Origin: JBDUDK01 sp040002995
Lineage (GTDB): Bacteria > Actinomycetota > Acidimicrobiia > Acidimicrobiales > Ilumatobacteraceae
NCBI GenBank assembly: GCA_040002995.1
Contig: JBDUDK010000049.1
Location: 1 to 52,459 of the forward strand
DNA: 52,459 nt
Direction: 5' to 3'
Shown: positions 1 to 8,076 of the stretch, in pieces
How positions within the stretch are numbered: the first letter of the stretch is position 1
How the letters are laid out: each line of letters begins with the position of its first letter
Position numbers and translations under genes: made by a program
Notes under the pieces: model-generated
What the model saw: only the letters and a program-made list of their open reading frames with translations
What the model was told of the DNA's origin: nothing
Databases searched by the model: none

Positions 1-751
1 GATCACCCACGGCCGCAAGGCCTGGACAGAACCCCGCCTACAGGCCGGCTCACCGCCTTTCGCCTGCTGACCAGGACTTATATGGGTTGGGCATCCTTTC
101 TGGACACGAGGTGGACACACGAGACGGAATCAATCGCGACGAAGCCCGAGCAGAAGGGCCACCGGCACCGCCGCCGCTCCTACCTGAACGCCTTCGAGGA
201 AACGGTTGTCGGTGAACACCGACCCGAACGCCAGCCCGCAACGACTACCACGACCAGACCGAGCATCCTCACACGGAGCCTCCGCGATTTATAGCGGATA
301 ACGACGGCCTCGAGAGCCGCTTCCGGCTTCACCTCGAGGCGCTGCGCCAGAGCGGCCAGTACGGGCCGCGCGGCCACGTCCCCGATGACGCGGACGTCCA
401 GAAAGCTGCTGGCGTTTATCGGCCGCACCCCATAGACGTTCGTCAGAGCGGACTGCGGCACCCGCTCCCTCGTCGACGCGTCAACGCGTCCCCCAACGCC
501 GGCTCCGGGACCGACAATCTGCGCGCGCAATCTGTACACGCGCAGGGTCGCGTACGACTCCGTCTCGGCAGTTATGTCCTAGCGGGGTTCCACCATGGCT
601 GCGTGCCTAGGTTTGTAGAGACCGACGTCGCCGCGCCAGATCGACGCGGCGCGGGTGCCCATAACGCCGGGACGCGGCCGGGACGCGGCGGGTGACGTTC
701 GGCGCACAGCCGATCGTTGCGGCCACGTTCGTTACGCATAAGAGTGGCGGG
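1..751. other. No confident gene; left-edge intergenic stretch
   Basis: No reading frame here has convincing family features. A minus-strand frame at 180-539 contains a reasonable-looking stretch (VRPINASSFLDVRVIGDVAA, then a hydrophobic LGLVVVVVAGW), but it lacks a recognisable start or ribosome-binding site and begins in low-complexity Arg-rich sequence, so I do not call it. A plus-strand frame open from base 2 ends at the TGA around 68 and could be the tail of a gene starting left of the window. Nothing else is supported. Confidence 0.4.
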
Positions 752-1477
752 ATGCAGACGCGCACCGAAGAGATCGCTACGCCGAACGGTCCGATGGGCG
801 TACATGTCGTGCGGCCCGACGGCGAGGGCCCATTCCCGGTCATCGTGTTCTTCCATCACGGCCCCGGTCTCGATGCGGGATCGAAGCAGACGATGGCGCG
901 CATTGCTGAGTGGGGCTACTACGTGGTGACCCACGACCGCTACCACCGAGCAGAGCCGTGGTACACGATGCGAAGCCGCAACGACGACGAGATCAACAAG
1001 ATGTTCGGCTTGGTGCTGGGCACGACTGAGGACCAGGTCGCCGAGGATCTCGACGCTCTGCTTGCCTGGCTGCCGTCCGACTTGGCAGCCCGCGGCGGTG
1101 CAATGGGCTGCATCGGCTACTGCATCGGTGCACGGTCGGTCCTGTGCACCCTCCGCGCTCGAGGTGAGCAATTTCGGGCAGGGGTTGGCCTGCACCCGTC
1201 GTTCTGCACTACCGACGACAGCGACTCACCTCATCTCGCCGTTCCGTCGTACACCGGGTCGTTGTACGTCGGGTTCGGCTCGGCCGACGCGATGCAGCCC
1301 GCGACTTCGAACACGGCGCTCATCGAGGCCACCAACGCCCTAGTCAAGGGCGAGGCCGAGATCCACGACGACGCCGAGCACGGGTTCGGCGTCTACGGCC
1401 CCGCCTACCACGAAACCGCGGCAACGCGATCCTACGAGCGCGCCAAGGTCATGTTCGACCGGGAGCTCAAGGGTTGA
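752..1477 (+). CDS. Dienelactone hydrolase family protein
   Basis: An alpha/beta-hydrolase of the dienelactone hydrolase family, about 241 residues, the usual size. These soluble enzymes use a Cys-His-Asp triad to open lactones or cleave small esters. Visible features: the oxyanion region FFHHGPGLDAG, the nucleophile elbow IGYCIGARS (Cys about residue 124), the acid in GSADAM and the catalytic His in DAEHGFGVY. I start at the ATG at 752 (MQTRTEEI), where family homology begins; the open frame extends 20 codons further upstream to a poor start at 692. It stands alone, with a gene-poor region on both sides. The substrate cannot be inferred; intradiol aromatic degradation genes are not nearby. 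Confidence 0.88.
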   Translation: MQTRTEEIATPNGPMGVHVVRPDGEGPFPVIVFFHHGPGLDAGSKQTMARIAEWGYYVVTHDRYHRAEPWYTMRSRNDDEINKMFGLVLGTTEDQVAEDLDALLAWLPSDLAARGGAMGCIGYCIGARSVLCTLRARGEQFRAGVGLHPSFCTTDDSDSPHLAVPSYTGSLYVGFGSADAMQPATSNTALIEATNALVKGEAEIHDDAEHGFGVYGPAYHETAATRSYERAKVMFDRELKG

Positions 1478-1807
1478 CCGGCACGAAGCGTCAGATGGGC
1501 AGGGCGGCGAGTTCCTCCTCCACCTGAACGGCGCAGTGGTGCTGCAGATACACGGCTACACCGTCGCGTATGTCGGCCCAGGGCCCGTAGAACGGCGTCG
1601 CGATCGTGTCGCTCTACCCGATCACCAACCAGCAGGCCTCCGGTGGGCTAGGCGACGAACACCACGACCGAGAACCGCGCCTGATTTCTTGTATCACGGT
1701 CACTCCGGGACCGGTTCGGATCGAGGGCGCTGACTTGATCGGGCGTACGGATTTCAATCCAGATCGAGCATGACTCCGTATACAGCGGGGCGAGCCTGAC
1801 CCGCCTC

Positions 1808-1850
1808 CGGGTGTGCCTGGCCCATCGGTAGGGGGCCAGGCACATACCCG
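1808..1850. other. Long perfect hairpin
   Basis: A 12-bp perfect inverted repeat (arm TGTGCCTGGCCC at 1812-1823, partner GGGCCAGGCACA at 1833-1844, 9-base loop) extended by a further CGGG/CCCG pairing (1808-1811 with 1847-1850) across a 2-base bulge. There is no T-run, so it is not a classical terminator on either strand. It could be a structured RNA element or part of a decayed mobile element. Confidence 0.6.
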
Positions 1851-2046
1851 CACTCCGTGCGGTCACGTCGTTTGGGTCAAGATGAGACGCCGGATCGGAA
1901 GGAGCCTGACGCCGGTTCGCGCCTTCTGGCTTCTCAACCTCTGCCGCGAGAGGGCCAGCTTCGCTCGGGCGTCCCGAGGGAGGCCCCCAGATGACGCGGA
2001 ACCGACTCAGCCTGAAACGACTCAGACCGTGCGCTACCGGCCGACA

Positions 2047-2093
2047 AGCGAATGGCCCCCGGAAGGGGAGCTCCCGAGGGCCGATTCGTTTTT
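2047..2093 (+). terminator. Rho-independent terminator on the plus strand
   Basis: The stem is CGAATGGCCC (2049-2058) pairing with GGGCCGATTCG (2078-2088) with a single bulged base, an inner GGGAGCTCCC palindrome in the loop, and a run of five T directly after (2089-2093). This is a textbook intrinsic terminator for a plus-strand transcript, although no upstream plus-strand gene is evident within 550 bases. Confidence 0.6.
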
Positions 2094-2576
2094 GGGGGGC
2101 AGCACGAGCGGGGTCTGGACCCGGTTCCCCTCTGGGCTGACCTACAGCGACGGTACGCCGGGCTGGAGCTCATATCCGTCCCGACAGGAATTGGCCGCCC
2201 AAGCGGTTTACGCAACCGCGAAACTCTGAGGGCACGACTACGGACGACGGTCGCAATCACGCCGTTCACGTTTGACCGCGTTCAGTCGCAGTCGGGAGCC
2301 CTTTCCACGGCTCCAGCACATCTAGTCACCGTGGAGCCACACCACGACGCGATCGCCCTCGTGGGACAAGCGCCCCATGGGCGACGAAAGGCGGCGGTGA
2401 CGGGGCGACCCCACGCGCCCCCAGGGTTCAGGGGCGCGACGTACTCCTCCGCCCACCCCCCGACAACGGCGGCCCTTTAGACGCGAAGTGGGCCCGAAGA
2501 CGGTCCCCGGGTCTACTTCTTGCGTCGGACTCTCCTGGCGAAGGATCCGCCACTGGGATAGCGCGATGCTGTTCAG

Positions 2577-2939
2577 ATGCTGGTGATCGACGCCGCCAAC
2601 GTGATTGGCTCTCGACCAACCGGCTGGTGGCGCGATCGCCCAGGCGCAGCACGAAGCTTCACGGAACGAGTGCGCTCGACGGTGATGGCGGGACGGCTGG
2701 CACCACCTGTGACCATCGTGCTCGAGGGCCATGCTCGGGCGGGAGTCGATCAGGCGGACGTGGATGACGTCGAGGTTGTGCATGCGCCGGGCGAAGGCGA
2801 CGACACGATCGCCGCCATCGCCGAGGCCCATCGCGACGTCATCGTGGTCACCGCGGACCGGAAACTGGCCGAGCGGGTCCGAGCGACCAACGCCAAAGTC
2901 GTCGGGCCGAGCTGGCTGCTCGACAGGCTGGTGGACTGA
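2577..2939 (+). CDS. NYN/PIN-like domain protein
   Basis: A 120-residue protein that opens directly with the PIN/NYN signature LVIDAANVIGSRPTGWW, containing the first acidic metal-binding residue. A second acidic cluster (HAPGEGDDTIAAIAE) and a third (VVTADRKLAERV) follow at the expected spacing of the metal site of Mg-dependent RNases. Members cleave or process RNA; some act as toxins. It ends PSWLLDRLVD. The gene is convergent with the broken DUF4180 gene and has no antitoxin-like partner immediately upstream, so a toxin role is not supported. The substrate is unknown. Confidence 0.75.
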   Translation: MLVIDAANVIGSRPTGWWRDRPGAARSFTERVRSTVMAGRLAPPVTIVLEGHARAGVDQADVDDVEVVHAPGEGDDTIAAIAEAHRDVIVVTADRKLAERVRATNAKVVGPSWLLDRLVD

Positions 2940-2940
2940 A

Positions 2941-3240
2941 GCTTAGACACGCAGTATCGGTCGAGTGCGGCCCGGTCCGGCAGGAACCATACGTGCTGAC
3001 CGGAGTTGCACTCCCGGACGAAGTCGCGCAGCGCCGAACTCGCCGCGAGGTACGTCTCGATATCGCCGACGATGGCCACCCGGTAGCCGTAGTGACGAAC
3101 TTCTGCAGCACCTCGCCGGCCAGCCCGGTGGACAGCCGGAAGAACTCTGGTGCGAGCCGCTCGACCGGGATGACGAGCAGATCGGCGTAGTGGTCCCAGG
3201 TCTCGTCGATGATGTCGACGACGGTCGGAAGCCAACGAGT
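2941..3240 (-). pseudogene. Frameshifted, N-terminally truncated DUF4180 gene
   Basis: Two minus-strand frames together make most of a DUF4180 protein: DLLVIPVERLAPEFFRLSTG and GLAGEVLQKFV in one frame, then YGYRVAIVGDIETYLAASSA and LRDFVRECNSGQHVWFLPD in the next. The switch is at about 3095, where one missing C would restore the frame. The usual first ~25 residues are not seen because the frame runs directly out of the upstream winged-helix gene (stop at 3243). DUF4180 proteins are small and of unknown function. It is either a real pseudogene or a one-base sequence error plus an unusual start. Confidence 0.6.
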
Positions 3241-3242
3241 AG

Positions 3243-4271
3243 TTAGAGAGCCGCCCATCGAACGCGGATCAGGCCCTGGACATCTGATAGCGGAAACGAC
3301 TGCGCCTCGAGCTCGACCGCTGCGCGCGCCGTTGCTGAGACACGACGCCACGTCTGGATCGTGACGACCGCTCCCGCCCGGCGCCACGTCCCGGCCACTT
3401 CTCCCTTGACCAGAACGGCACCCGGCCAGACCTGCGGTGTCCAGAGTTCTCGGCGCCGCTCAGGATCCGGGACAAGCAGTTCTCGATCGGAGCCGTGGAG
3501 AAGGAAGTACGGATCGCCGCTGGGGAGGAGCCGCGCCGACGCCACATCTCCTCCGACGGAGGTACGGAACGCGTTTTCGTCCGCGCTGAGCGTCCATGCG
3601 TCGCCGACAGGCGTGCGGACCGGCGTGAGCGAGCCCGCCAACGCGTCGAATGTGGCCCGACCGCGCGCCGGCGCGATTGCGGCCCACTCGGCGAACGCCT
3701 CTGCTGTCGTCGGTCCGAAGATGTGTAGGTACCGACGCGCGAGCTCGAGTCGAGCGTCGCCCGGATCGAGGGCCGGTGGGGGCACCATCCAGATCGTCGG
3801 CTGTCGCGCGCCATCCCATCGCATGACCACTCGGCCGGTCGGGGAGGCGTAGCGCAGCGCATTCGGGTTCTTACCGAGTCCGCGGCCCGCCTCGCCAAAC
3901 TTCATCTGGCGGCCGTCGAGGAATTCTTCGAGCCGGTCCGCCAGCTGTTCCGCAGCACGGCGCTTGGAAGGATTGTCCGGCAGCCGCCCAACGGTGAACA
4001 CCGCTCGGTCGCGTTCGGCGACGACGTACACGTGGAACCGTGGCCCCCACACCTGCACCAGCGACGAGTCCTCCCAGGTGCCGGGCTCGGTCCCCTCGAT
4101 ACGAGCGTGAAAGGAGAGGAGCGCGGCTCGCGGCATGCTGTCCTGCAGCCCGGCCCATGCCGCGGCTCTCAATGATTTCCGAGCCCGCGGGAGCCGCTTG
4201 TCGAGGCCGCCTGAGCGCCGGCGAAACGCCAGGACCTGCGCACGGGTCAAGTCGAGCCGACGCTTCGCCAC
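3243..4271 (-). CDS. Winged-helix DNA-binding protein (HTH_42/AlkZ-like)
   Basis: A 342-residue protein with the layout of the PF06224 winged-helix family, which includes the YcaQ/AlkZ DNA glycosylases that unhook crosslinks. The N-terminal motif LTRAQVLAFRRR and the central SSLVQVWGPRFHVYVV strand fit the family, as do RYLHIFGPTTAEAFAEWAAI and the C-terminal PYFLLHGSDRELLVPD. The catalytic Q-x-Q or Q-x-D signature of true AlkZ enzymes is not clearly present (QVW here), so glycosylase activity is uncertain and many homologues are only named DNA-binding. The start is GTG at 4271. It lies directly upstream of the broken DUF4180 gene, with only a few bases between. Confidence 0.7.
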   Translation of the reverse strand: MAKRRLDLTRAQVLAFRRRSGGLDKRLPRARKSLRAAAWAGLQDSMPRAALLSFHARIEGTEPGTWEDSSLVQVWGPRFHVYVVAERDRAVFTVGRLPDNPSKRRAAEQLADRLEEFLDGRQMKFGEAGRGLGKNPNALRYASPTGRVVMRWDGARQPTIWMVPPPALDPGDARLELARRYLHIFGPTTAEAFAEWAAIAPARGRATFDALAGSLTPVRTPVGDAWTLSADENAFRTSVGGDVASARLLPSGDPYFLLHGSDRELLVPDPERRRELWTPQVWPGAVLVKGEVAGTWRRAGAVVTIQTWRRVSATARAAVELEAQSFPLSDVQGLIRVRWAAL

Positions 4272-4595
4272 TTCGCCGTCGCTTCACGCGAACGATCCCC
4301 GGTACGAGCCCGAGGATCGCTCAGGGTTGTTGGGGGAAATCGAGGTGGGCCGCCGGTGCAGCTCAGGTCCGGTCTGCGCAGGCTTCCTTCCTCTGCCGCG
4401 GTCACCACTCGCGGCTGGTGCCTCGGTACCCAGCCGCCCCGCCTCGTAGACAAGCTCGCGGCAGACTTTTTGGGGACGGAGGCGAGAGCGTTTTGCTGGT
4501 TGCTCTGGGGGGTACATGTGGTTTGCATCCATGGCCGGGACGGTCGTTTCTGGAAAGGGACGGCCGACTCGGTCGGGAGCCAATCGGCCCGGTGC
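4272..4595. other. Intergenic, no gene seen
   Basis: No gene is supported in these ~320 bases between the winged-helix gene (start 4271) and the katG terminator. The frames that cross it are Arg/Pro-rich and lack starts. It must contain the promoter of the minus-strand winged-helix gene, but no convincing -35/-10 pair was identified. Confidence 0.5.
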
Positions 4596-4637
4596 AGGAG
4601 GCGACCCCGGCGAGCGTAAGCCCGGGGGTCGCTTCCT
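4596..4637. terminator. Hairpin downstream of katG
   Basis: AGGAGGCGACCCC (4596-4608) pairs with GGGGTCGCTTCCT (4625-4637), 13 pairs with one G-U, enclosing a 16-base loop that can pair further through CGG/CCG. It lies 15 bases beyond the katG stop. There is no long U-run on the katG strand, so termination there would be of the hairpin-only type seen in high-GC actinomycetes. Confidence 0.6.
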
Positions 4638-4651
4638 TTACGAGCCGGTGG

Positions 4652-6883
4652 TCAGGCGAGGTCGAAGCGATCGAGGTTCATGACCTTGGTCCAGGCCGCC
4701 ACGAAGTCATGCACGAACTTCTCCTTCGCATCGCCGGACGCATAGACCTCGGCGAGGGCCCGGAGCTCGGAATTCGACCCGAAGATGAGGTCGACGCGAG
4801 TGCCGCTCCAGCGGTGCTTCGCACTGGCGCGATCGCGACCTTCGAACACGTCCTCGGATTCCGAGGTTGCCCTCCACTCTGTGCCGATGTCGAGCAGGTT
4901 CACGAAGAAGTCGTTGGTGAGCGTCTCGGGTCGATCAGTGAAGACTCCTTGCTCTGTTTGCCCGGCGTTGACGTTCAGGACGCGCAGGCCGCCGAGCAGT
5001 GCGGTCATCTCGGGTGCGGACAACCTCATCATGAACGCCTTCTCGATCAACAGATGCTCCGCTGCGACCTCGTGGCCCTTCTGGAGGTAGTTACGGAACC
5101 CGTCGAAGGTCGGCTCGAGCACGACAAAGGCCTCAACGTCGGTCTGCTCCTGCGTGGCATCGGCGCGGCCCGGGCTGAAAGGAACCTGCACGTCGTGGCC
5201 GGCCTTCTTCGCCGCCTGCTCGACGGCCGCGCAGCCACCCAGCACGATCAGGTCGGCCAGTGAAACCATCTTCCCGCCCGACTGGGAACCGTTGAACTCC
5301 TTCTGGATGCCCTCGAGGGTCGACACCACCCGGGCCACGCCGGCGGTCACGTTGACGTCCCACTCGGCCTGCGGCGAGAGGCGGATCCGCGCCCCGTTCG
5401 CGCCACCGCGCTTGTCGGTGTCACGGTAGGTCGACGCCGACGCCCACGCGGTCGAGACCAGCTGGGAGACGGAGAGGCCAGCGCCGAGGATCTTGCCCTT
5501 GAGCGCCGCGACGTCGGCGTCGTTCATCAGCTCGTGCGTGACCGCGGGGACGGGGTCTTGCCACAACAGCACCTCGTCGGGAATCCACGGGCCCAGATAG
5601 CGGACGATGGGTCCCATGTCACGGTGCAGCAGCTTGTACCAGGCCCGCGCGAACGCGTCGGCAAACTCGTCGGGGTGCTCGTGGAACCGGGTGGCGATCT
5701 CCTTGTAGACCGGATCGACGAGCAACGCGATGTCAGAGGTCGCCATCATCGGAGCGTGGCGCTTCGCCGGATCGTGCGCGTCCGGCACGGTGCCCTGCGC
5801 CTCGGGGTTCTTGGGGGTCCACTGGTTCGCACCGGCGGGGCTCTTCGTCAGCACCCACTCGTAGCCGAACAGGTTCTCGAAGTAGCCGTTGTCCCAGCGG
5901 ATCGGGTCGTTGGTCCACGCACCCTCCAGTCCGCTGCTGATCGTGTCGCCGCCCTTGCCCGCACCGAACTTGCCCCGCCAGCCGAATCCCTGCTCAGCGA
6001 GGCTCGCGCCCTCAGGCTCGGGCCCGACGTACTGGTCGGGGTCGGCGGCGCCGTGGGTCTTGCCAAACGTGTGTCCGCCGGCGATGAGCGCGACCGTCTC
6101 CACGTCGTTCATCGCCATCCGGCGAAACGTCTCCCGTATGTCGCGGGCCGATGCCATCGGATCGGGGTTGCCGTTCGGGCCCTCCGGATTGACGTAAATC
6201 AGGCCCATCTGAACCGCACCCAACGGCTTCGCCAATTCACGGTCACCGCTGTAACGCTCGTCCTCGAGCCACACTCGCTCCGGACCCCAGTAGGTGTCTT
6301 CCCCGGGCGACCAGACGTCCTCCCGCCCGCCGCCGAAGCCGAACGTCTTGAAACCCATCGTCTCCAGCGCGCGGTTGCCGGCGAAGATCAGTAGGTCGGA
6401 CCACGAGATCTTCCGGCCGTACTTCTGCTTCACCGGCCAGAGCAGCCGGCGCGCCTTGTCGAGGTTGACGTTGTCGGGCCAGCTGTTGAGTGGAGCGAAG
6501 CGCTGTGCACCGCTGCCACCGCCGCCACGGCCATCGCCGATCCGGTACGTGCCGGCCGCGTGCCACGTCATCCGGATGAAGAACGGTCCATAGTGCCCGT
6601 AGTCGGCGGGCCACCACTCCTGCGACTGGGTCATCAGCGCATCGACATCATTCGCGAGCGCGTCGAAGTCGAGGCTCTTGAACTCTTTGGCGTAGTCGAA
6701 GTCCTCCCCCATGGGATTGGCATCGGGGTGGTGTTGGCGGAGCACCCTCAGGTTCAAGCTATGCGGCCACCAGTGCTGGTTCGCCGTGATCCCAACCGCT
6801 TGGTGGGCGGTGCTCATCACGGGGCACGTTGATGTTGTCGGTTCGTCGCTGGTGGTGACCGTTCCGTGCTCTTCGTTACTCAT
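4652..6883 (-). CDS. katG: Catalase-peroxidase KatG
   Basis: A heme enzyme that breaks down H2O2 by both catalase and peroxidase cycles, 743 residues, full length. The distal triad is in FFIRMTWHAAGTYR (Arg, Trp, His), and the Tyr of the Met-Tyr-Trp adduct is in MGLIYVNPEGPN. Its Met partner is in ETFRRMAMND, so the adduct needed for catalase activity should form. The proximal His is in GGHTFGKTHG, and the position equivalent to Ser315 of M. tuberculosis KatG is Ser (TISSGLEGAWT). The C-terminal non-catalytic peroxidase repeat is present through VMNLDRFDLA. The ATG at 6883 overlaps the fur stop codon by ATGA and has a GAGGAGAG ribosome site. Co-transcription with fur implies repression under normal conditions and release by peroxide or iron changes. 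Confidence 0.97.
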   Translation of the reverse strand: MSNEEHGTVTTSDEPTTSTCPVMSTAHQAVGITANQHWWPHSLNLRVLRQHHPDANPMGEDFDYAKEFKSLDFDALANDVDALMTQSQEWWPADYGHYGPFFIRMTWHAAGTYRIGDGRGGGGSGAQRFAPLNSWPDNVNLDKARRLLWPVKQKYGRKISWSDLLIFAGNRALETMGFKTFGFGGGREDVWSPGEDTYWGPERVWLEDERYSGDRELAKPLGAVQMGLIYVNPEGPNGNPDPMASARDIRETFRRMAMNDVETVALIAGGHTFGKTHGAADPDQYVGPEPEGASLAEQGFGWRGKFGAGKGGDTISSGLEGAWTNDPIRWDNGYFENLFGYEWVLTKSPAGANQWTPKNPEAQGTVPDAHDPAKRHAPMMATSDIALLVDPVYKEIATRFHEHPDEFADAFARAWYKLLHRDMGPIVRYLGPWIPDEVLLWQDPVPAVTHELMNDADVAALKGKILGAGLSVSQLVSTAWASASTYRDTDKRGGANGARIRLSPQAEWDVNVTAGVARVVSTLEGIQKEFNGSQSGGKMVSLADLIVLGGCAAVEQAAKKAGHDVQVPFSPGRADATQEQTDVEAFVVLEPTFDGFRNYLQKGHEVAAEHLLIEKAFMMRLSAPEMTALLGGLRVLNVNAGQTEQGVFTDRPETLTNDFFVNLLDIGTEWRATSESEDVFEGRDRASAKHRWSGTRVDLIFGSNSELRALAEVYASGDAKEKFVHDFVAAWTKVMNLDRFDLA

Positions 6884-7323
6884 GACTCTCCTCGATCGCT
6901 GGTGGCTTCCTGACAGGTGGGGCACTGACCCCAGTAGATGACCTCGGCTTCGTCGATCGAATAACCGGCGGGGTCGGTTGGCTCGAGGCACGGCGTCTCG
7001 CCGAGCGCGCAGTCCACGTCGGCGAGCGCTCCGCATGTGCGGCACACGAGATGGTGGTGGTTGTCGCCGACTCGGGTCTCGAAGCGGGCCGGCGAGCCGG
7101 GGGGTTCGATGCGGCGCAACAAACCGGCGGCGGTGAGGGCGCGGAGCCCGTCGTACACCGCCTGCGTGGACACCGAGCCGATCGCGTCGCGCACACCCGC
7201 GGCGATGGTGTCGGCGTCGGAGTGCGGTCGGCGGACGACCTCGTCGTAGACGGCGAGGCGCTGGCCGGTGACCTGGACACCCGCGTCGCGCAGGGTCTTC
7301 GCGTGGACATGTGGCGGCGACAT
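6880..7323 (-). CDS. furA: Fur-family repressor FurA of the katG operon
   Basis: A ferric-uptake-regulator family protein of 147 residues, the classical partner of katG in actinomycetes, acting as an oxidative-stress-sensing repressor. It has the winged-helix half (LRDAGVQVTGQRLAVYDEVV, then STQAVYDGLRALTAAGLLRRI), the HHH metal site in VGDNHHHLVCRTCG, and two zinc-binding Cys pairs (CRTC; CPTC near the C-terminus). The start is taken as ATG at 7323 (MSPPHVHAKTLRDAG); the frame allows a TTG five codons earlier. It overlaps katG by four bases, so both are made from one message. By family knowledge it represses its own promoter. Confidence 0.93.
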   Translation of the reverse strand: MSPPHVHAKTLRDAGVQVTGQRLAVYDEVVRRPHSDADTIAAGVRDAIGSVSTQAVYDGLRALTAAGLLRRIEPPGSPARFETRVGDNHHHLVCRTCGALADVDCALGETPCLEPTDPAGYSIDEAEVIYWGQCPTCQEATSDRGES

Positions 7324-7390
7324 CCTGCGTTGACCCAATCACATAAACTGGAACGAGTCAAGAATCTCTAGGAGACGCCAGGACCCTCCT
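7324..7390 (-). promoter_or_regulatory. fur-katG promoter/operator region
   Basis: On the minus strand a TTGACT (-35-like, revcomp of 7356-7361) is followed by CGTTCCAGTTTATG (7342-7355) and GATTGGGTCAA. A TTGAC..TTCCAG..TTTATG type arrangement close to the start codon resembles the AT-rich operator-promoters I recall upstream of actinobacterial furA genes. The -10 assignment is uncertain. Confidence 0.4.
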
Positions 7391-7445
7391 CGCGCGTTCT
7401 GACGCGCTTTTTCGACGCTACAGGGTGGGTTTCGCGCGCGAGAAC
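7391..7445 (+). repeat. Palindromic repeat, copy A
   Basis: First of three copies of a ~55-bp element. It begins CGCGCGTTCTGACGCGCTTT and ends GTTTCGCGCGCGAGAAC. The ends are an imperfect inverted repeat: GTTCT-GA-CGCGC pairs with GCGCG-CG-AGAAC. The centre is more variable. Same orientation as copy B, opposite to copy C. Confidence 0.8.
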
Positions 7446-7459
7446 AGTGAGGGTCGGGC

Positions 7460-7588
7460 TTAGCGCGGGCCGAGATTGAGCAGGCCGGTCGCCATGGCCG
7501 TCAGCACGCGCTTGGTCGCGACGAGTGATAGTCCGGCGTTGCGACGCAACTCCATGAACGACTCTGGATCGGGCGTCGATCCGATCAT
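7460..7588 (-). pseudogene. C-terminal gene fragment, minus strand
   Basis: A 42-codon frame reads MIGSTPDPESFMELRRNAGL, then SLVATKRVLTAMATGLLNLG, then PR and a TAA. The composition is typical of a coding sequence and it looks like the tail of a larger alpha-helical protein, but upstream the frame runs into the plus-strand acyl-CoA-dehydrogenase-like remnant. I do not recognise the family. It is probably a remnant stranded between repeats A and B. Confidence 0.35.
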
Positions 7589-7870
7589 CGCCAACTCGGC
7601 TCGACCTGCCGGCGCGGCGGTGCCGGTTAAGGCGGGCTATGCCCTCTCAGGCCGTTGGGACATCGTCAGCGCGATCGACGTCGCCGACTGGGCGTGTCTG
7701 TTCGGCATCGTGCTGCAGGGTGAGAGTCCGCGGATATTCGGTGGCGCGCCCGATGTGCGCGCCTTCTTCGTTCGCACCGACGCATCCAGATCATCGACAC
7801 CTGGCACACCTTCAAATGCCAGCTGCTCGCCAGCTCGTCGGCTATCTACGTCACCGACCCAATCGAACGT
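7575..7870 (+). pseudogene. Acyl-CoA dehydrogenase-like (HsaA-type) fragment
   Basis: The plus strand reads IANSARPAGAAVPVKAGYAL then SGRWDIVSAIDVADWACLFG, which matches the beta-domain signature of HsaA-type flavin hydroxylases of the acyl-CoA dehydrogenase fold (P-x-G-x-A-v-x-v-x-G-G-y-x-v-S-G-R-W). After about 7785 the frame shifts: IIDTWHTFKCQLLASSSAIY then VTDPIERLV continues the same family (IDTWHT...GTGS...V-x-D) in a different frame. N- and C-terminal domains are missing. This is a decayed internal piece of a monooxygenase, located between repeats A and B. Confidence 0.6.
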
Positions 7871-7994
7871 CTCGTGTGCGCGATGGTGCGGTCGCCGCCC
7901 AGCACATGATCCTGTCGCCGCCACACATAGGCATCCTCGGAAGGCTGACGTTCGGTCTCGACGCCGGTACCCCCATCGTCTGACCTCCTAGATC

Positions 7995-8044
7995 TTCTGA
8001 CGCGCTTTTTCGGTCTCTGGTGTCGGTGTCGCGCGCGAGAAACG
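7995..8044 (+). repeat. Palindromic repeat, copy B
   Basis: Second copy, direct orientation relative to A: TTCTGACGCGCTTTTTCGG at its left and GTGTCGCGCGCGAGAAACG at its right. The outermost bases have diverged (GATCTTCTGA instead of GCGTTCTGA). It ends 32 bases before the GTG start of the dimethylformamidase-like gene, so any promoter for that gene must overlap or lie inside the repeat. Confidence 0.8.
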
Positions 8045-8076
8045 CTCGGGATCGTGCCTCGGGCAACAATGAGGAC

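Larger units (their letters stand above)
1478..2576. other. Gene-poor region with hairpins and remnants
   Basis: About 1.1 kb without a credible intact gene. On the minus strand near 1500-1605 a frame reads YGPWADIRDGVAVYLQHHCA and ends EELAALPI-stop, which looks protein-like but is interrupted upstream by a stop. Near 2325-2400 the minus strand reads GRLSHEGDRVVVWLHGD-stop, resembling the first strand of a STAS domain cut short. Both are probably gene remnants. Two strong hairpins (separate entries) also lie here. An unannotated small RNA is possible but no known RNA family was recognised. Confidence 0.4.

Noticed and set aside
180..539. 119-codon minus-strand frame at the left edge.
   Set aside because: Part of it looks protein-like, but there is no start site, no family and low-complexity flanks; left as intergenic.
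1813..2229. 138-codon plus-strand frame in the gene-poor region.
   Set aside because: It runs through a strong hairpin and an intrinsic terminator and has no recognisable motif.
4040..5263. Plus-strand open frame of 407 codons across the winged-helix/katG boundary.
   Set aside because: It is antisense to two real genes and runs through a terminator; composition is Arg/Pro-rich.
4652..6883. KatG seemed at first to lack the adduct Met (Gln in AEQGFGW).
   Set aside because: Counting from the Tyr of MGLIYVNPEG shows the adduct Met is the one in FRRMAMND, which is present; the Gln position is not the adduct residue.
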